A stretch of DNA of 38,976 nt, from NCBI GenBank assembly GCA_050305635.1, contig JBNLFS010000086.1, forward strand, positions 1 through 38,976, written 5' to 3'. This DNA is from Thiodiazotropha sp050305635 (GTDB lineage: Bacteria; Pseudomonadota; Gammaproteobacteria; Chromatiales; Chromatiaceae). A program made the position numbers and the translations under genes. Position 1 is the first letter of the stretch, and each line of letters begins with the position of its first letter. Of the stretch, positions 7,148 to 15,524 are shown in pieces. The notes below the pieces were generated by a model, which saw only the letters and a list, made by a program, of their open reading frames with translations, did not search any database and was not told where the DNA came from.

Positions 7148-9217
7148 TCAGCGTCCGAAACTTTGCATCACCTGTGACGACACCGGCGCGTAGTGGTCGA
7201 GTTCCATGGTGAACGCACCCAGACCATGGGTTGCGGAGCGCAGGTCAGTGGCGTAACCGAACATGCCTGACAGGGCGACATGATTGCGGATCGCCTTGCG
7301 TCCGCCGGGCCGATCCTTGATTCCGAGGATCTCCGCATTACGGCTTGCCAGCTGACCCATCACATCACCCAGGTGCTCCTCTGGCGTAATCACTTCGCAG
7401 GCCACGACCGGCTCAAGCAGTACCGGCTTGCCGGCTTCCAGGGCTTCGCGCAGCGCCATCCCGGCGGCAATCTTGAAAGCCAGGGGGTTGGAATCCTTAC
7501 TGTGTGCGGAACCATCCAGCAGGGTAATGTTCAGTCCGGTGACGGGATAGCCGCCGATCACCCCGCTGCGCGAGGCCTCTTGCAAGCCGGTCTCGATTGC
7601 AGGCAGATACTGTTTGGGGATCGCGTCGGATGTCAGCGCATTGCTGTACTGTATGCCATCCACTTCGGGTGCCGGCATTACCGCGATCACGACATGACCG
7701 TACTGGCCCGACCCGCCGGTCTGGCGGATGAATTTGCCCTCCGCGCGGGCCACCGCCCGGCTGACTGTCTCCTTGTAGGCCACCTTGGGTTTGCCGGTGC
7801 GTACGTTCACCCCTTGTTCTCGCTTCAAGCGCTCCAGCAGTACTTCCAGGTGCAGCTCCCCCATGCCGGCAAGCAGTATCTGACCGGTTTCACTCTCCAT
7901 TTCGGTACGAAAGGTCGGATCATCATCCGCCAGGTGCTGCAGGGCATCGGCCAGCCGGTCATTGTCCTGTGCGGTGACGGGGGTCACAGTGATTTTGATC
8001 ACCGGATCCGGGAAAGCGATGGATTCCAGAAGCATCGGGTGATCCGGAGCGCACAGCGTGTCGCCGGTCACAGCCTCTTTCAGACCGAGCACTGCGGCAA
8101 TGTCTCCGCAGGGAATGTGATGGATGTCTTCCCGATGCTCGGCATACATGCGTTCCAGACGCCCCACCTTCTGCGGTCGCCCGTGTCTTGGGTTGAGCAG
8201 TGGGGCGCCGGATTTCAGTTCGCCGGAGTAGACCCGGACATAGCAGAGTCGTCCCGCATAGGGATCAGTGACGGTTTTGAACACCAGGGCGCATAGTGGC
8301 GCCAGGGGATCCGGCGGGCAGGTGATCGGGATATCCCGGTCCGGGTGTCTGGCCTCGACCGCGTCGACGTCGGCCGGGGAGGGCAGGTAATCCACCACCG
8401 CATCCATCAGGGGTTGAATGCCTTTGTTTTTGAGGGCGCTGCCACACAGCACCGGGGTCAAGCCTTTGTGATTGACCACCCGCCGTAGCGCCTCGCGGAT
8501 CTGTGAAGGTTCGGCGTCGGAGTTGTCCAGCCAGAGACTCAACAACAGGTCGTCCTCACCGGCAATGGTTTCGATCATGGCGTTGCGCGCGGAGCGGGCG
8601 GCTTCGATGTGCTGCGCCGGGATCTCTCCCAGGCCGGGTTCCGTACCCAGTGCGTCGCTCCAGGTGATGGCCTGCATTTCGATCAGGTCGATGACACCCG
8701 AGAAATCGCCTTCCGTCCCCATGGGTATCTGAATGACCACCGGTCGAGCGCTAAGCCGTTCCACCAGGGTTTCAACGGCGTGTTCGAAATCCGCCCCGAG
8801 TCGATCCATCTTGTTGATGAAACACAGCCGGGGTACCCGGTAGCGGTCCGCCTGCCGCCATACGGTCTCGCTCTGCGGTTCGACGCCCTGAGAGGCGTCA
8901 AATATGACCACTGCGCCATCCAGGACCCGCAGAGCCCGTTGCACCTCGGCGGTAAAGTCGATATGTCCCGGGGTGTCGATCAGGTTGATCTGATGATCCC
9001 GCCAGTGGGTTGTCACCGCGGCATCCACGATGGTGATGCCCCGTTCCCGCTCCTGGTCCATCCAGTCGGTGATGGTGGTTCCGTGATCCACCGATCCGAT
9101 CTGCCGGGTACGCCCCGTATAGTAGAGAATGCGTTCGGTGACCGTGGTTTTCCCCGCATCGATGTGCGCGATCAAGCCGATGTTTCTGAGTGATGAGATG
9201 GGTATGGCCTGAGACAT
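7148..9217 (-). CDS. fusA: Elongation factor G paralogue (solitary EF-G)
   Basis: A full-length 689-residue translational GTPase of the EF-G family. G1 AHIDAGKTT (17-25), G3 DTPGH (81-85), G4 NKMD (135-138) and a G5-like CGSALKNKG are all present. Domain II, domain III (GMGELHLEV), domain IV (TGGSGQYGHV) and domain V follow. The domain IV tip keeps the functionally important His (SAHSKDS, E. coli H583 equivalent). It differs from textbook EF-G at switch I: SVDHGTTITDWM where EF-G usually has a VHDGAATMDWM-type sequence. It is not next to rpsL, rpsG or tuf, so it is probably a second EF-G rather than the str-operon copy; a recycling- or elongation-specialised role is possible. The start ATG at 9217 gives the standard N-terminus. 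The gene converges with the SLC13 gene. Confidence 0.93.
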   Translation of the reverse strand: MSQAIPISSLRNIGLIAHIDAGKTTVTERILYYTGRTRQIGSVDHGTTITDWMDQERERGITIVDAAVTTHWRDHQINLIDTPGHIDFTAEVQRALRVLDGAVVIFDASQGVEPQSETVWRQADRYRVPRLCFINKMDRLGADFEHAVETLVERLSARPVVIQIPMGTEGDFSGVIDLIEMQAITWSDALGTEPGLGEIPAQHIEAARSARNAMIETIAGEDDLLLSLWLDNSDAEPSQIREALRRVVNHKGLTPVLCGSALKNKGIQPLMDAVVDYLPSPADVDAVEARHPDRDIPITCPPDPLAPLCALVFKTVTDPYAGRLCYVRVYSGELKSGAPLLNPRHGRPQKVGRLERMYAEHREDIHHIPCGDIAAVLGLKEAVTGDTLCAPDHPMLLESIAFPDPVIKITVTPVTAQDNDRLADALQHLADDDPTFRTEMESETGQILLAGMGELHLEVLLERLKREQGVNVRTGKPKVAYKETVSRAVARAEGKFIRQTGGSGQYGHVVIAVMPAPEVDGIQYSNALTSDAIPKQYLPAIETGLQEASRSGVIGGYPVTGLNITLLDGSAHSKDSNPLAFKIAAGMALREALEAGKPVLLEPVVACEVITPEEHLGDVMGQLASRNAEILGIKDRPGGRKAIRNHVALSGMFGYATDLRSATHGLGAFTMELDHYAPVSSQVMQSFGR

Positions 9218-9826
9218 GAATTTGTGCTGCTGTTTGCCGGCATTCCGGGTCAGGGGGCAATGGATTCCGGACGGGGCCTGACGAACGACCCTGTGTCGGG
9301 TTAATCATAGACGATTATCGGTCTGTGGGTAGCACTCAGGTTCCGCATCCCTTTCACCGACGATTCCTGCGCGGGTTGTTCCCGTACAATCGACACTCAG
9401 GCATGGGGCCGGTTCAACCGGTCATCTTCACAAGTTAAGGATTATCAACCCGGCACCTCAATCGATTGGTACACTTCGGCCGTTCTATTAAATTTAAACT
9501 GTTAGGAAGTGCGAGCATTCCTTTGTTCTGCGTTACGACGCTTGGTCATGGGCTTGCCATTGCCGGTGAGTCACGCCTTGATCAAGGGCGATCTTGTCGT
9601 CCTGAACCGGCCTATCTTGAGGCCGGGTGAACAATATCAGGCCTGTTCAATATGGACCGGGTCGTGGGGTTGCAACCGCTGTGCTTAAGGGCATGCTGCT
9701 CATTTTACAGGTCGCCTCTGTGCTTGAGTGACTGGTTTGTTGAATTGGGTTAACCTCTCAAATTCTTTGATACACAAACATGGCTCGGCCGATTCGTGGA
9801 CAGCGACCGGGTATGGAGGATGCAGA
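9218..9826. other. Long divergent intergenic region
   Basis: About 600 bases between the leftward EF-G gene and the rightward response-regulator gene. It holds a palindrome CCGGTT-C-AACCGG (9409-9421), a hairpin CCGGCCT/AGGCCGG (9607-9626) and an AT-rich patch at 9487-9501. A frame runs in from 9728 but its first 33 codons lack a ribosome binding site. No RNA gene was recognised; promoters for both neighbours must lie here but none could be fixed. Confidence 0.5.
9607..9626. repeat. Hairpin, 7-bp perfect stem
   Basis: CCGGCCT (9607-9613), loop of six, AGGCCGG (9620-9626). No U-tract follows on the + strand. It lies 200 bases before the response-regulator start, so it could be a leader structure or just an intergenic repeat remnant. 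Confidence 0.3.
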
Positions 9827-12163
9827 ATGCCTTCCACACAGGATTCGCGGGATCTGAACCTACTCAATAACCTGTCCGGGTTGCTCAAAGAGGTCAAGGG
9901 TCACTGGCCGGTTTTGCCTTCCGGCCTCTGGAACAGTTCCGGTATCCGAATCGTACTTCGCCTGCTGGATGATTTGAACAAGAAGTGCAACGCGGCCGGA
10001 CTGGTCAATATCCATGCCCTGTCGGTCGAAATCGAGCGGGTCATCAGCGATGTCCACGAAGAAAATGCCCAGCCTGATGAAGAGGACGTATCCCGCTTGC
10101 AGCAACTGCTGCGTGATCTGGAAAAAGCGATCGCTGCGGCTCAGATGAGCGGCGATGTACATGCGCCGCTCATCCCGGCGCATGTCGATGTGCTCTACTG
10201 GCATCGTAGTGAGGTCAAGGGGGACGCCATCGCCACCGCAATTGAACAGAATGGCTGGCAAATCCAGCAGATGAATGAATACGGCGATCTGTTGACCGCG
10301 TTGAAACGACAACAGGCACGGGTGCTGTTATTGGATACGGCCTTCCTGCCGGGTATTGCCCCATTGACCGAAACGCTGGGGACGATGCGGCGTAACAAGA
10401 TGCTCTGTCCGGAATTGGTCTTCCTCTCAGCCCATTGCGATGTGGAGATTCGTCTTGAAGCGCTCAGAGCCGGTGCGACCCAGTGTCTGTCGGAGCCGGT
10501 TAACATCAATGAACTGATGACGGTGGTCAAAGAGATCGTGGCGCCACGGCTGAAACCCCATTTCCGGGTTCTGATCGTGGAGGACGACGAGGCACAGGCC
10601 AAATTTGCGGCAACCCTGTTGATGAAGAGCGGCCTGGAAACTCTGGCGATTACCGACCCGCTGAACGTGATGGCGGCGGTGCATGAGTTTCAACCGGATC
10701 TGATCCTCATGGATCTCTACATGCCTGGCGCGAACGGTATTGAGTTGACACAGGTGATTCGCAGTCGAAACACCTTCGCCTTCATTCCGATCGTTTTCCT
10801 TTCCGGTGAGGATGATCCGGAGAAGAAGATCCTCGCCCTTCACTCCGGCGCGGACGATTTTCTCACCAAGCCGGTGCGGCCCCAGTTTCTTGTGGCTACG
10901 GTGAATTCCCGTATCAAGCGTTCGAAACAGACACTGGCAGCGGCAGATGTTGGACTGAGCGATGCCCCATCCGGGTTGAAAAACCGGCGTTGGTTCTTGC
11001 AGGAACTGGACATGGCGGTGATTCAGTCGACACAGGAGTCGGCGGTGTTTGCCCTGTTCACGGTTGTCATCAATGAACTGGACACGGAATTCGAGGATTG
11101 GGGGGAGGATCCGGTGCTGTCCCGGGCAGTGGATGTTGTGGATGCGGTCATTGGCAAACGTGATCTGATGGCACGAACCGGCAAGCAGAGTTTTGCCATA
11201 CTGCTCAACCGCACGGATGTGCCCCAGGTGGAGAAACTGGGGGCCGACCTGTATCAGCGGTTGACTGAGGAGTTCGAAGGCGAGGAACCGGCCGAGACCC
11301 GCTGGGGCATCGGTTACATCCTGATTCGCCCGGATGCTTGCGGCGCCTATACCTGCTTGCAGCAGTCTGAAATGGCCGCCTTGCGGGCACTTGAACAAAA
11401 GCCCCCCGGTTGCCTGTTGCATCAGGAGTCCCCGGACGAATCGGTGCAGGTTCAACCTGAACAGGTGGATCTGTTACAGGAGCAGGTCCGCATGGCGCTG
11501 AAATCCGGATATGTCAGCTTTCGAGAACAGCGTTTTCAGGCTTCGCGGCATGGTGAATCGGCGGTGGTTATTCAGATACCCGGCTTCCTGCCCAAAGCTG
11601 AGATCCCGCAGTCGGCCTCGGACATCTACATGAGTGCCGAGCGGTTCGGCCTGGGTGACAACCTCAACCGCATCCTGTGCCGGTACGCGATTCACAGGGC
11701 GGGTGAACTACTGCTTGAGGGCGCGCGTGACCGGGTCTGCGTACGCCTGCTGTCCAGCGCCATCGAGGATGAAGGCCTGCTGCCTTTCATACAGGCCGAA
11801 CTCAGACGGCTTCAGGTGGTGGGGACCATGTTGCTGCTGGAATTCGATCTACCCGGCCTGGCAAAAAACCTCAAGCAGGCAAGGACATTTCTGAGTGATC
11901 TTTCGGCGCTCGGTATCGGCATATCCCTGGGCAATTTCGCCTGCAACGATACCGCCTTCAAGGTACTCGGATATCTGAGCGCAAACGCGGTCAGGCCGCA
12001 TCCCTCGCTGATGCGTACCGACTATGACAGGATTTCCAAGATCGCAAATCAGCTGAAGGCGATGGATGTTCAGATCATCCTGCCGGAGATGAGTCGGTTC
12101 GGCCAGATCGGTCTGCACTGGTCGGAAGTGGCGGATTATGTACAGGCGCAGTATCTTGGCTGA
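9827..12163 (+). CDS. Response regulator with degenerate GGDEF and EAL domains
   Basis: A 778-aa cytoplasmic signalling protein. Domains in order: a helical N-terminus (about 10-105) that weakly resembles an Hpt domain but has no phospho-His in the expected place; a degenerate receiver (120-235) that keeps D170 but has YWHRSE for the acidic pair and SEP for TKP; an intact receiver (247-362) with E252/D253/D254, D296, S326 and K348; a GGDEF-fold domain (about 384-535) in which ARYGGDEF-type sequence is replaced by ARTGKQSF (449-456); and an EAL-fold domain (about 547-775) lacking the EAL motif (YVSFREQRF) and the DDFG motif (SLGNFAC). It should therefore neither make nor hydrolyse c-di-GMP and may act as a phosphorylation-controlled scaffold or c-di-GMP sensor (inference). 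The start at 9827 has GGAGG seven bases upstream. The next gene overlaps its end. Confidence 0.88.
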   Translation: MPSTQDSRDLNLLNNLSGLLKEVKGHWPVLPSGLWNSSGIRIVLRLLDDLNKKCNAAGLVNIHALSVEIERVISDVHEENAQPDEEDVSRLQQLLRDLEKAIAAAQMSGDVHAPLIPAHVDVLYWHRSEVKGDAIATAIEQNGWQIQQMNEYGDLLTALKRQQARVLLLDTAFLPGIAPLTETLGTMRRNKMLCPELVFLSAHCDVEIRLEALRAGATQCLSEPVNINELMTVVKEIVAPRLKPHFRVLIVEDDEAQAKFAATLLMKSGLETLAITDPLNVMAAVHEFQPDLILMDLYMPGANGIELTQVIRSRNTFAFIPIVFLSGEDDPEKKILALHSGADDFLTKPVRPQFLVATVNSRIKRSKQTLAAADVGLSDAPSGLKNRRWFLQELDMAVIQSTQESAVFALFTVVINELDTEFEDWGEDPVLSRAVDVVDAVIGKRDLMARTGKQSFAILLNRTDVPQVEKLGADLYQRLTEEFEGEEPAETRWGIGYILIRPDACGAYTCLQQSEMAALRALEQKPPGCLLHQESPDESVQVQPEQVDLLQEQVRMALKSGYVSFREQRFQASRHGESAVVIQIPGFLPKAEIPQSASDIYMSAERFGLGDNLNRILCRYAIHRAGELLLEGARDRVCVRLLSSAIEDEGLLPFIQAELRRLQVVGTMLLLEFDLPGLAKNLKQARTFLSDLSALGIGISLGNFACNDTAFKVLGYLSANAVRPHPSLMRTDYDRISKIANQLKAMDVQIILPEMSRFGQIGLHWSEVADYVQAQYLG

Positions 12164-13664
12164 TCAGGCCTCAGACCAAACCACCCGTAAAGGCATCCTG
12201 CGATGGCTGCTGGTGATATTGCTGCTGTTCGTGGCCTTGCTGGTCCTGCTGGTGGTGTTGCAACTGACCGAATCGGCGCTCAACGTCTGGCAGATGCTGG
12301 AACGCATGTCTCCCGGCTTGTTGATGATCTACGGAGTCGGATTGGCCGGTTTCTCGATGCTGCTGATCGCCTTGAGCAGTTGGCTGTTGCGTCGTGGCAA
12401 AAGCACACGGGGTGCATCGCATCAGACAGAGTGGCTGCCCGAGGACCGGGATGCCTTTGCCGAAGCTTTGCGCAAGGCCGATGAACAGGGAATCGAAACC
12501 GCTTTGGCAAAGCAGGAACTGGTGGAGCTGGACAGCCGGCAGCAGGATCGGGTGTTTTACCTGGCCCTGTTCGGTCCGGTGTCGGCGGGCAAAAGCGCGC
12601 TGATCCGGGCGATCACCGAGCAAGCGGACATCCCGGTGGATCCTCGCGCAGGCACCACTCAGACCGTCAAGCACTACCGTCATGCAACCGATGAGCGGGG
12701 TGAATGGGTACTGACGGATGCCCCGGGAATCCTTGATCTCGATGAGGCGCGGGTTCAGCTGGCCCGTGATGAAGCCCGGCGTGCCCACCTGGTGCTTTAT
12801 GTCAGCGACGGAGAGCTGACCCGGGATCAGTATCAGGAACTCGGCGAACTGCAGCGCCTTGGGCGACCTTTGATCCTGGCGCTGAATAAACAGGACCGTT
12901 ACAGCGCCGAGGAACTCCAGGCGATCATTGCGCGCCTGACCGTTCAGCTGCCCGGGGTACGCATCGTTCCGGTTCAGGCCGGTGGCAGTGAGGAGGTGAT
13001 CCGCGTGGATGCGCAGGGGCATGAACAACGGGTGGTGAGGCCCCGGCCACCCATGATTGATGATTTGCTTCAGCAGATCGGTGCGATCCTGGATGGGCAG
13101 GGGGATGAACTGACTCGCCAACGGGATGAGAGTCTGATACGTCTGGGCGCCGAGAAACTGCAAACCGCCACGACGTCGCATCGAAAGCATTCGGCGGAAA
13201 AAACGGTCAGACAATACACGGGTAAAGCGATGCTGGGCGCCATGGCGGCAGTGAGTCCCGGCACCGATCTGCTGATCCAGGGTTATCTTGGGGTGCAGAT
13301 GGTCCGCGCACTTTGCGAAACCTACGAGGTTCGGGTGAGGGATGTGGACCTGGACGGCCTGGTAGAGCAGGCGAGCCGTAACGTCGGTAAAAAGATGACC
13401 CTGCTGCTGGCCTTGACGGGTAATGTACTCAAGGCCTTCCCGGGTGTGGGAACGGTCACCGGGGGACTCACCCATGCCGTGGCCTATGGCATGATTTTCG
13501 AGTCCCTGGGTCAGGCGGTGATGCGAACCCTGGAACAGAACCAATCCCTGAAAACGACACAGATACTGGATGATTTCGAGGAGAAGCTGAGTGGCAATCT
13601 GGAAGCGCGTGCAACAACTCTTGCGCGGATCGCTTTGGAACAGCTCGTCCGCAAAGGACGATAA
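12138..13664 (+). CDS. Membrane-anchored GTPase with DUF697-like C-terminus (first of pair)
   Basis: A 508-aa GTP-binding protein of unknown role. Two membrane segments (about 21-42 and 61-84) form an N-terminal hairpin. A linker is followed by a GTPase domain with P-loop GPVSAGKS (146-153), a Thr-rich switch I (AGTTQT), DAPG (194-197) and NKQD (250-253). The C-terminal half contains two hydrophobic helical stretches (for example AMAAVSPGTDLLIQGYLG and FPGVGTVTGGLTHAVAYG) like the YcjF/DUF697 membrane-associated domain. The ATG at 12138 overlaps the regulator gene by 26 bases, suggesting translational coupling; its ribosome binding site is weak. The next GTPase gene overlaps its 3' end by 74 bases. 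Relatedness to the Era/TrmE-type GTPases is family knowledge; the function is not known. Confidence 0.85.
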   Translation: MYRRSILADQASDQTTRKGILRWLLVILLLFVALLVLLVVLQLTESALNVWQMLERMSPGLLMIYGVGLAGFSMLLIALSSWLLRRGKSTRGASHQTEWLPEDRDAFAEALRKADEQGIETALAKQELVELDSRQQDRVFYLALFGPVSAGKSALIRAITEQADIPVDPRAGTTQTVKHYRHATDERGEWVLTDAPGILDLDEARVQLARDEARRAHLVLYVSDGELTRDQYQELGELQRLGRPLILALNKQDRYSAEELQAIIARLTVQLPGVRIVPVQAGGSEEVIRVDAQGHEQRVVRPRPPMIDDLLQQIGAILDGQGDELTRQRDESLIRLGAEKLQTATTSHRKHSAEKTVRQYTGKAMLGAMAAVSPGTDLLIQGYLGVQMVRALCETYEVRVRDVDLDGLVEQASRNVGKKMTLLLALTGNVLKAFPGVGTVTGGLTHAVAYGMIFESLGQAVMRTLEQNQSLKTTQILDDFEEKLSGNLEARATTLARIALEQLVRKGR

Positions 13665-14958
13665 ACCCGATTCCGACGACGACCACCTGCGACTGGCCCG
13701 GGAGAATCTCAAAGAGCTTTTGCAGGACAAGCGCCTGCCGGATGGGCTCAGAGATTCCCTCAAGGACGACTTTCAACAGGTACAACGCATGCTCGAGAAG
13801 CTCGAGCATGGTCATCTGCATATTGCGGTATTCGGGCGGGTCAGTGTCGGCAAGTCCGCGCTGCTCAACGCCTTGCTGGGGGAGTCGCGATTCTCGGTAA
13901 GCGCCCTGCACGGTGAAACCCGGCATAGCGACATGGCGGCCTGGCATGAGATTCACGAGGCTGGGGTATATCTCATCGACACCCCAGGAATCAATGAGAT
14001 CAGCGGGGAGGAGCGAGAGCGCATGGCCCGGGAGGTGGCAAGCCGGGCCGACTTGGTACTGTTCGTCCTGGATGCGGACCTGACCCGGACCGAAATGCTG
14101 GCGCTACAACAACTCAAGCAGCTCAACCGGCCGCTGCTGGTGGTGCTCAACAAGGCAGATCGCTACACCCAGGAGGAATTGGCGCTTCTCTTGGAAAGCC
14201 TCAAAGAGAAACTCTCCGATCTGGTGGGCGCGTCCTTTATCGTACCGGTCTCGGCGCGACCGTCTGAGCGCATCTATGTTCAGCCGGACGAGCAGGGTAT
14301 TGAAAGGGAAGTGCGCAAGCAGCCGGATGCGGATGTGGGTCTGCTCACGGAACGCTTATGGCTGCTGATTGAAAAGGAGGGGATGGCGCTCTCTGCACTG
14401 AATGCGAGTCTGTTTGCCGGGCAGCTGAGCGATGAAGTGGCCGGGCGTATCGTCAAGGTTCGGGATGAGGTCGCCGAACGGGTGATTCGCGGATACTGTC
14501 TCGGTAAGGGGATCGCCGTGGCGGTCAACCCCATACCCGTGGCGGATCTGATGGCGGCACTCGCCCTGGATGCCACCATGGTCACCCACTTGGCGCGGGT
14601 CTACGGTATGTCGGTGAGTCGGGGCGAGGCAGGGCAGTTGATCAAAACCATTGGTGCGCAGATGGCGCTGCTGATGGCGACGGTTTGGGGGGTGAATATC
14701 GCCTCCAGCGCCCTCAAGGCGGGCAGCGGCGGGTTGTCGACCCTGGTGACCGCTTCGGCCCAGGGCGCCATGGGGTATTACACCACCTACATTGTCGGCG
14801 AGGCGGCCAAACGCTATTTCGCCCAGGGCCGCTCCTGGGGCAGTGCCGGTCCCAAGACCCTGGTCCGGCAGATCCTGGAATCCGTGGACAAGGATTCGAT
14901 CTTGCAACAGGCGGGTCAGGATATTCGGGAGCGGCTCAAGCTTTCCGCATCCAAATAG
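13591..14958 (+). CDS. GTPase with DUF697 domain (second of pair)
   Basis: A 455-aa GTP-binding protein. After a basic/acidic N-terminus and a coiled-coil-like helix (32-75) comes a GTPase domain with P-loop GRVSVGKS (82-89), switch I Thr in GETRHSD (T110), DTPG (130-133), NKAD (187-190) and an SAR-type G5. The C-terminus carries a DUF697-like hydrophobic domain with the characteristic NPIPVADLMAALALDATMV stretch and a second hydrophobic block (MALLMATVWGVNIASS), so it probably associates with the membrane. The GTG start at 13591 is preceded by GAGGAG seven bases upstream, a strong site lying inside the first GTPase gene. The 74-base overlap is large for a bacterial operon. The sequence differs clearly from its neighbour, so this looks like an old or functional pairing rather than a recent duplication. 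Confidence 0.87.
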   Translation: MAIWKRVQQLLRGSLWNSSSAKDDKPDSDDDHLRLARENLKELLQDKRLPDGLRDSLKDDFQQVQRMLEKLEHGHLHIAVFGRVSVGKSALLNALLGESRFSVSALHGETRHSDMAAWHEIHEAGVYLIDTPGINEISGEERERMAREVASRADLVLFVLDADLTRTEMLALQQLKQLNRPLLVVLNKADRYTQEELALLLESLKEKLSDLVGASFIVPVSARPSERIYVQPDEQGIEREVRKQPDADVGLLTERLWLLIEKEGMALSALNASLFAGQLSDEVAGRIVKVRDEVAERVIRGYCLGKGIAVAVNPIPVADLMAALALDATMVTHLARVYGMSVSRGEAGQLIKTIGAQMALLMATVWGVNIASSALKAGSGGLSTLVTASAQGAMGYYTTYIVGEAAKRYFAQGRSWGSAGPKTLVRQILESVDKDSILQQAGQDIRERLKLSASK

Positions 14959-15278
14959 TACCCCGGCGGGCAGCCTGATCCACCCTGAATGATCCCGGGT
15001 TCCACTTCGTTTCACCCGGGCTACGGGCGAGGCTCGCTGCTCTTGAGGCTCTCGTGGTCCCGAGCAGCGTAGCCCGGGTGCAGCGAAGCGGAACCCGGGA
15101 ACAACTCTTTGAAGCTCGGGGGCTGGCTGTTTGAGCACAGAGAGTTCAGCCCCACCGGTTTTTGTGGGCATATCAGTCCTCCCCACAGGGGCGAGACACT
15201 CCGTCGGGTGTCCTTTCTTTTGCTTACTTTTCTTTTGGCAAAATAGGCCGGATCATGCCGGGCAATCATGAAGGTCGG
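14959..15278. other. Repeat-rich intergenic stretch
   Basis: About 320 bases after the GTPase pair with no supported gene. It contains a long imperfect inverted repeat (14993-15100), then a T/C-rich segment around 15208-15242 (TTTCTTTTGCTTACTTTTC) of a type I have seen as a dispersed intergenic repeat in gammaproteobacterial genomes. A frame across it on the minus strand (15021-15269) is translated repeat, not a gene. Confidence 0.55.
14993..15100. repeat. Long inverted repeat, 33-base arms (REP-like)
   Basis: The arm at 14993-15025 is the reverse complement of 15068-15100 with three mismatches in 33, separated by 42 bases. Each arm contains the core AGCCCGGGTG and GGAACCCGGG, a common dispersed palindromic unit in Gammaproteobacteria (recalled, not searched). 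RNA from either strand would fold into a strong cruciform or hairpin, so it may also terminate transcription of the GTPase operon. Confidence 0.75.
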
Positions 15279-15524
15279 TCACACCCCGTATTTCCGGTGG
15301 ATGGCATGACGTACCGGACAGGTGCAGACAACCTGGTTGCCCAGGTGGGAGCTGTAGGGGCAATCACTGCCGGTGCCGCATACCATGCGGGCGTGGTTTT
15401 CCGTAGTGATGCGGATACCGCATAACTGGTAATCCTCATTGGTCAGGCAGGCATGGTGTTTGCTGCATTTCTTGGCCTCGAGCAGAGTCTCCAGCGGGAT
15501 ATTGAATCGTTTCGGTTTATGCAT
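15279..15524 (-). CDS. Cys-rich small hypothetical protein
   Basis: An 81-residue product if the start is the ATG at 15524 (MHKPKRFNIPLETLLEAKK); the frame is open to an ATG at 15611 giving 110 residues. I do not recognise the family. It carries seven cysteines in spaced groups: KKCSKHHAC, QLCGI, MVCGTGSDC and VVCTCPVRH, plus several His, so a metal or Fe-S site is plausible. No signal peptide or membrane segment is visible. The ribosome binding site is weak for both starts. The evidence that it is real is the non-random Cys/His spacing and the lack of any better gene on either strand. It is followed downstream by the repeat-rich stretch. Confidence 0.5.
   Translation of the reverse strand: MHKPKRFNIPLETLLEAKKCSKHHACLTNEDYQLCGIRITTENHARMVCGTGSDCPYSSHLGNQVVCTCPVRHAIHRKYGV

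Noticed and set aside
15021..15269. 82-codon minus-strand frame with KRKVSKRKDT
   Set aside because: This is the translation of dispersed repeat DNA (inverted repeat plus T/C-rich segment); such frames are commonly mis-annotated.
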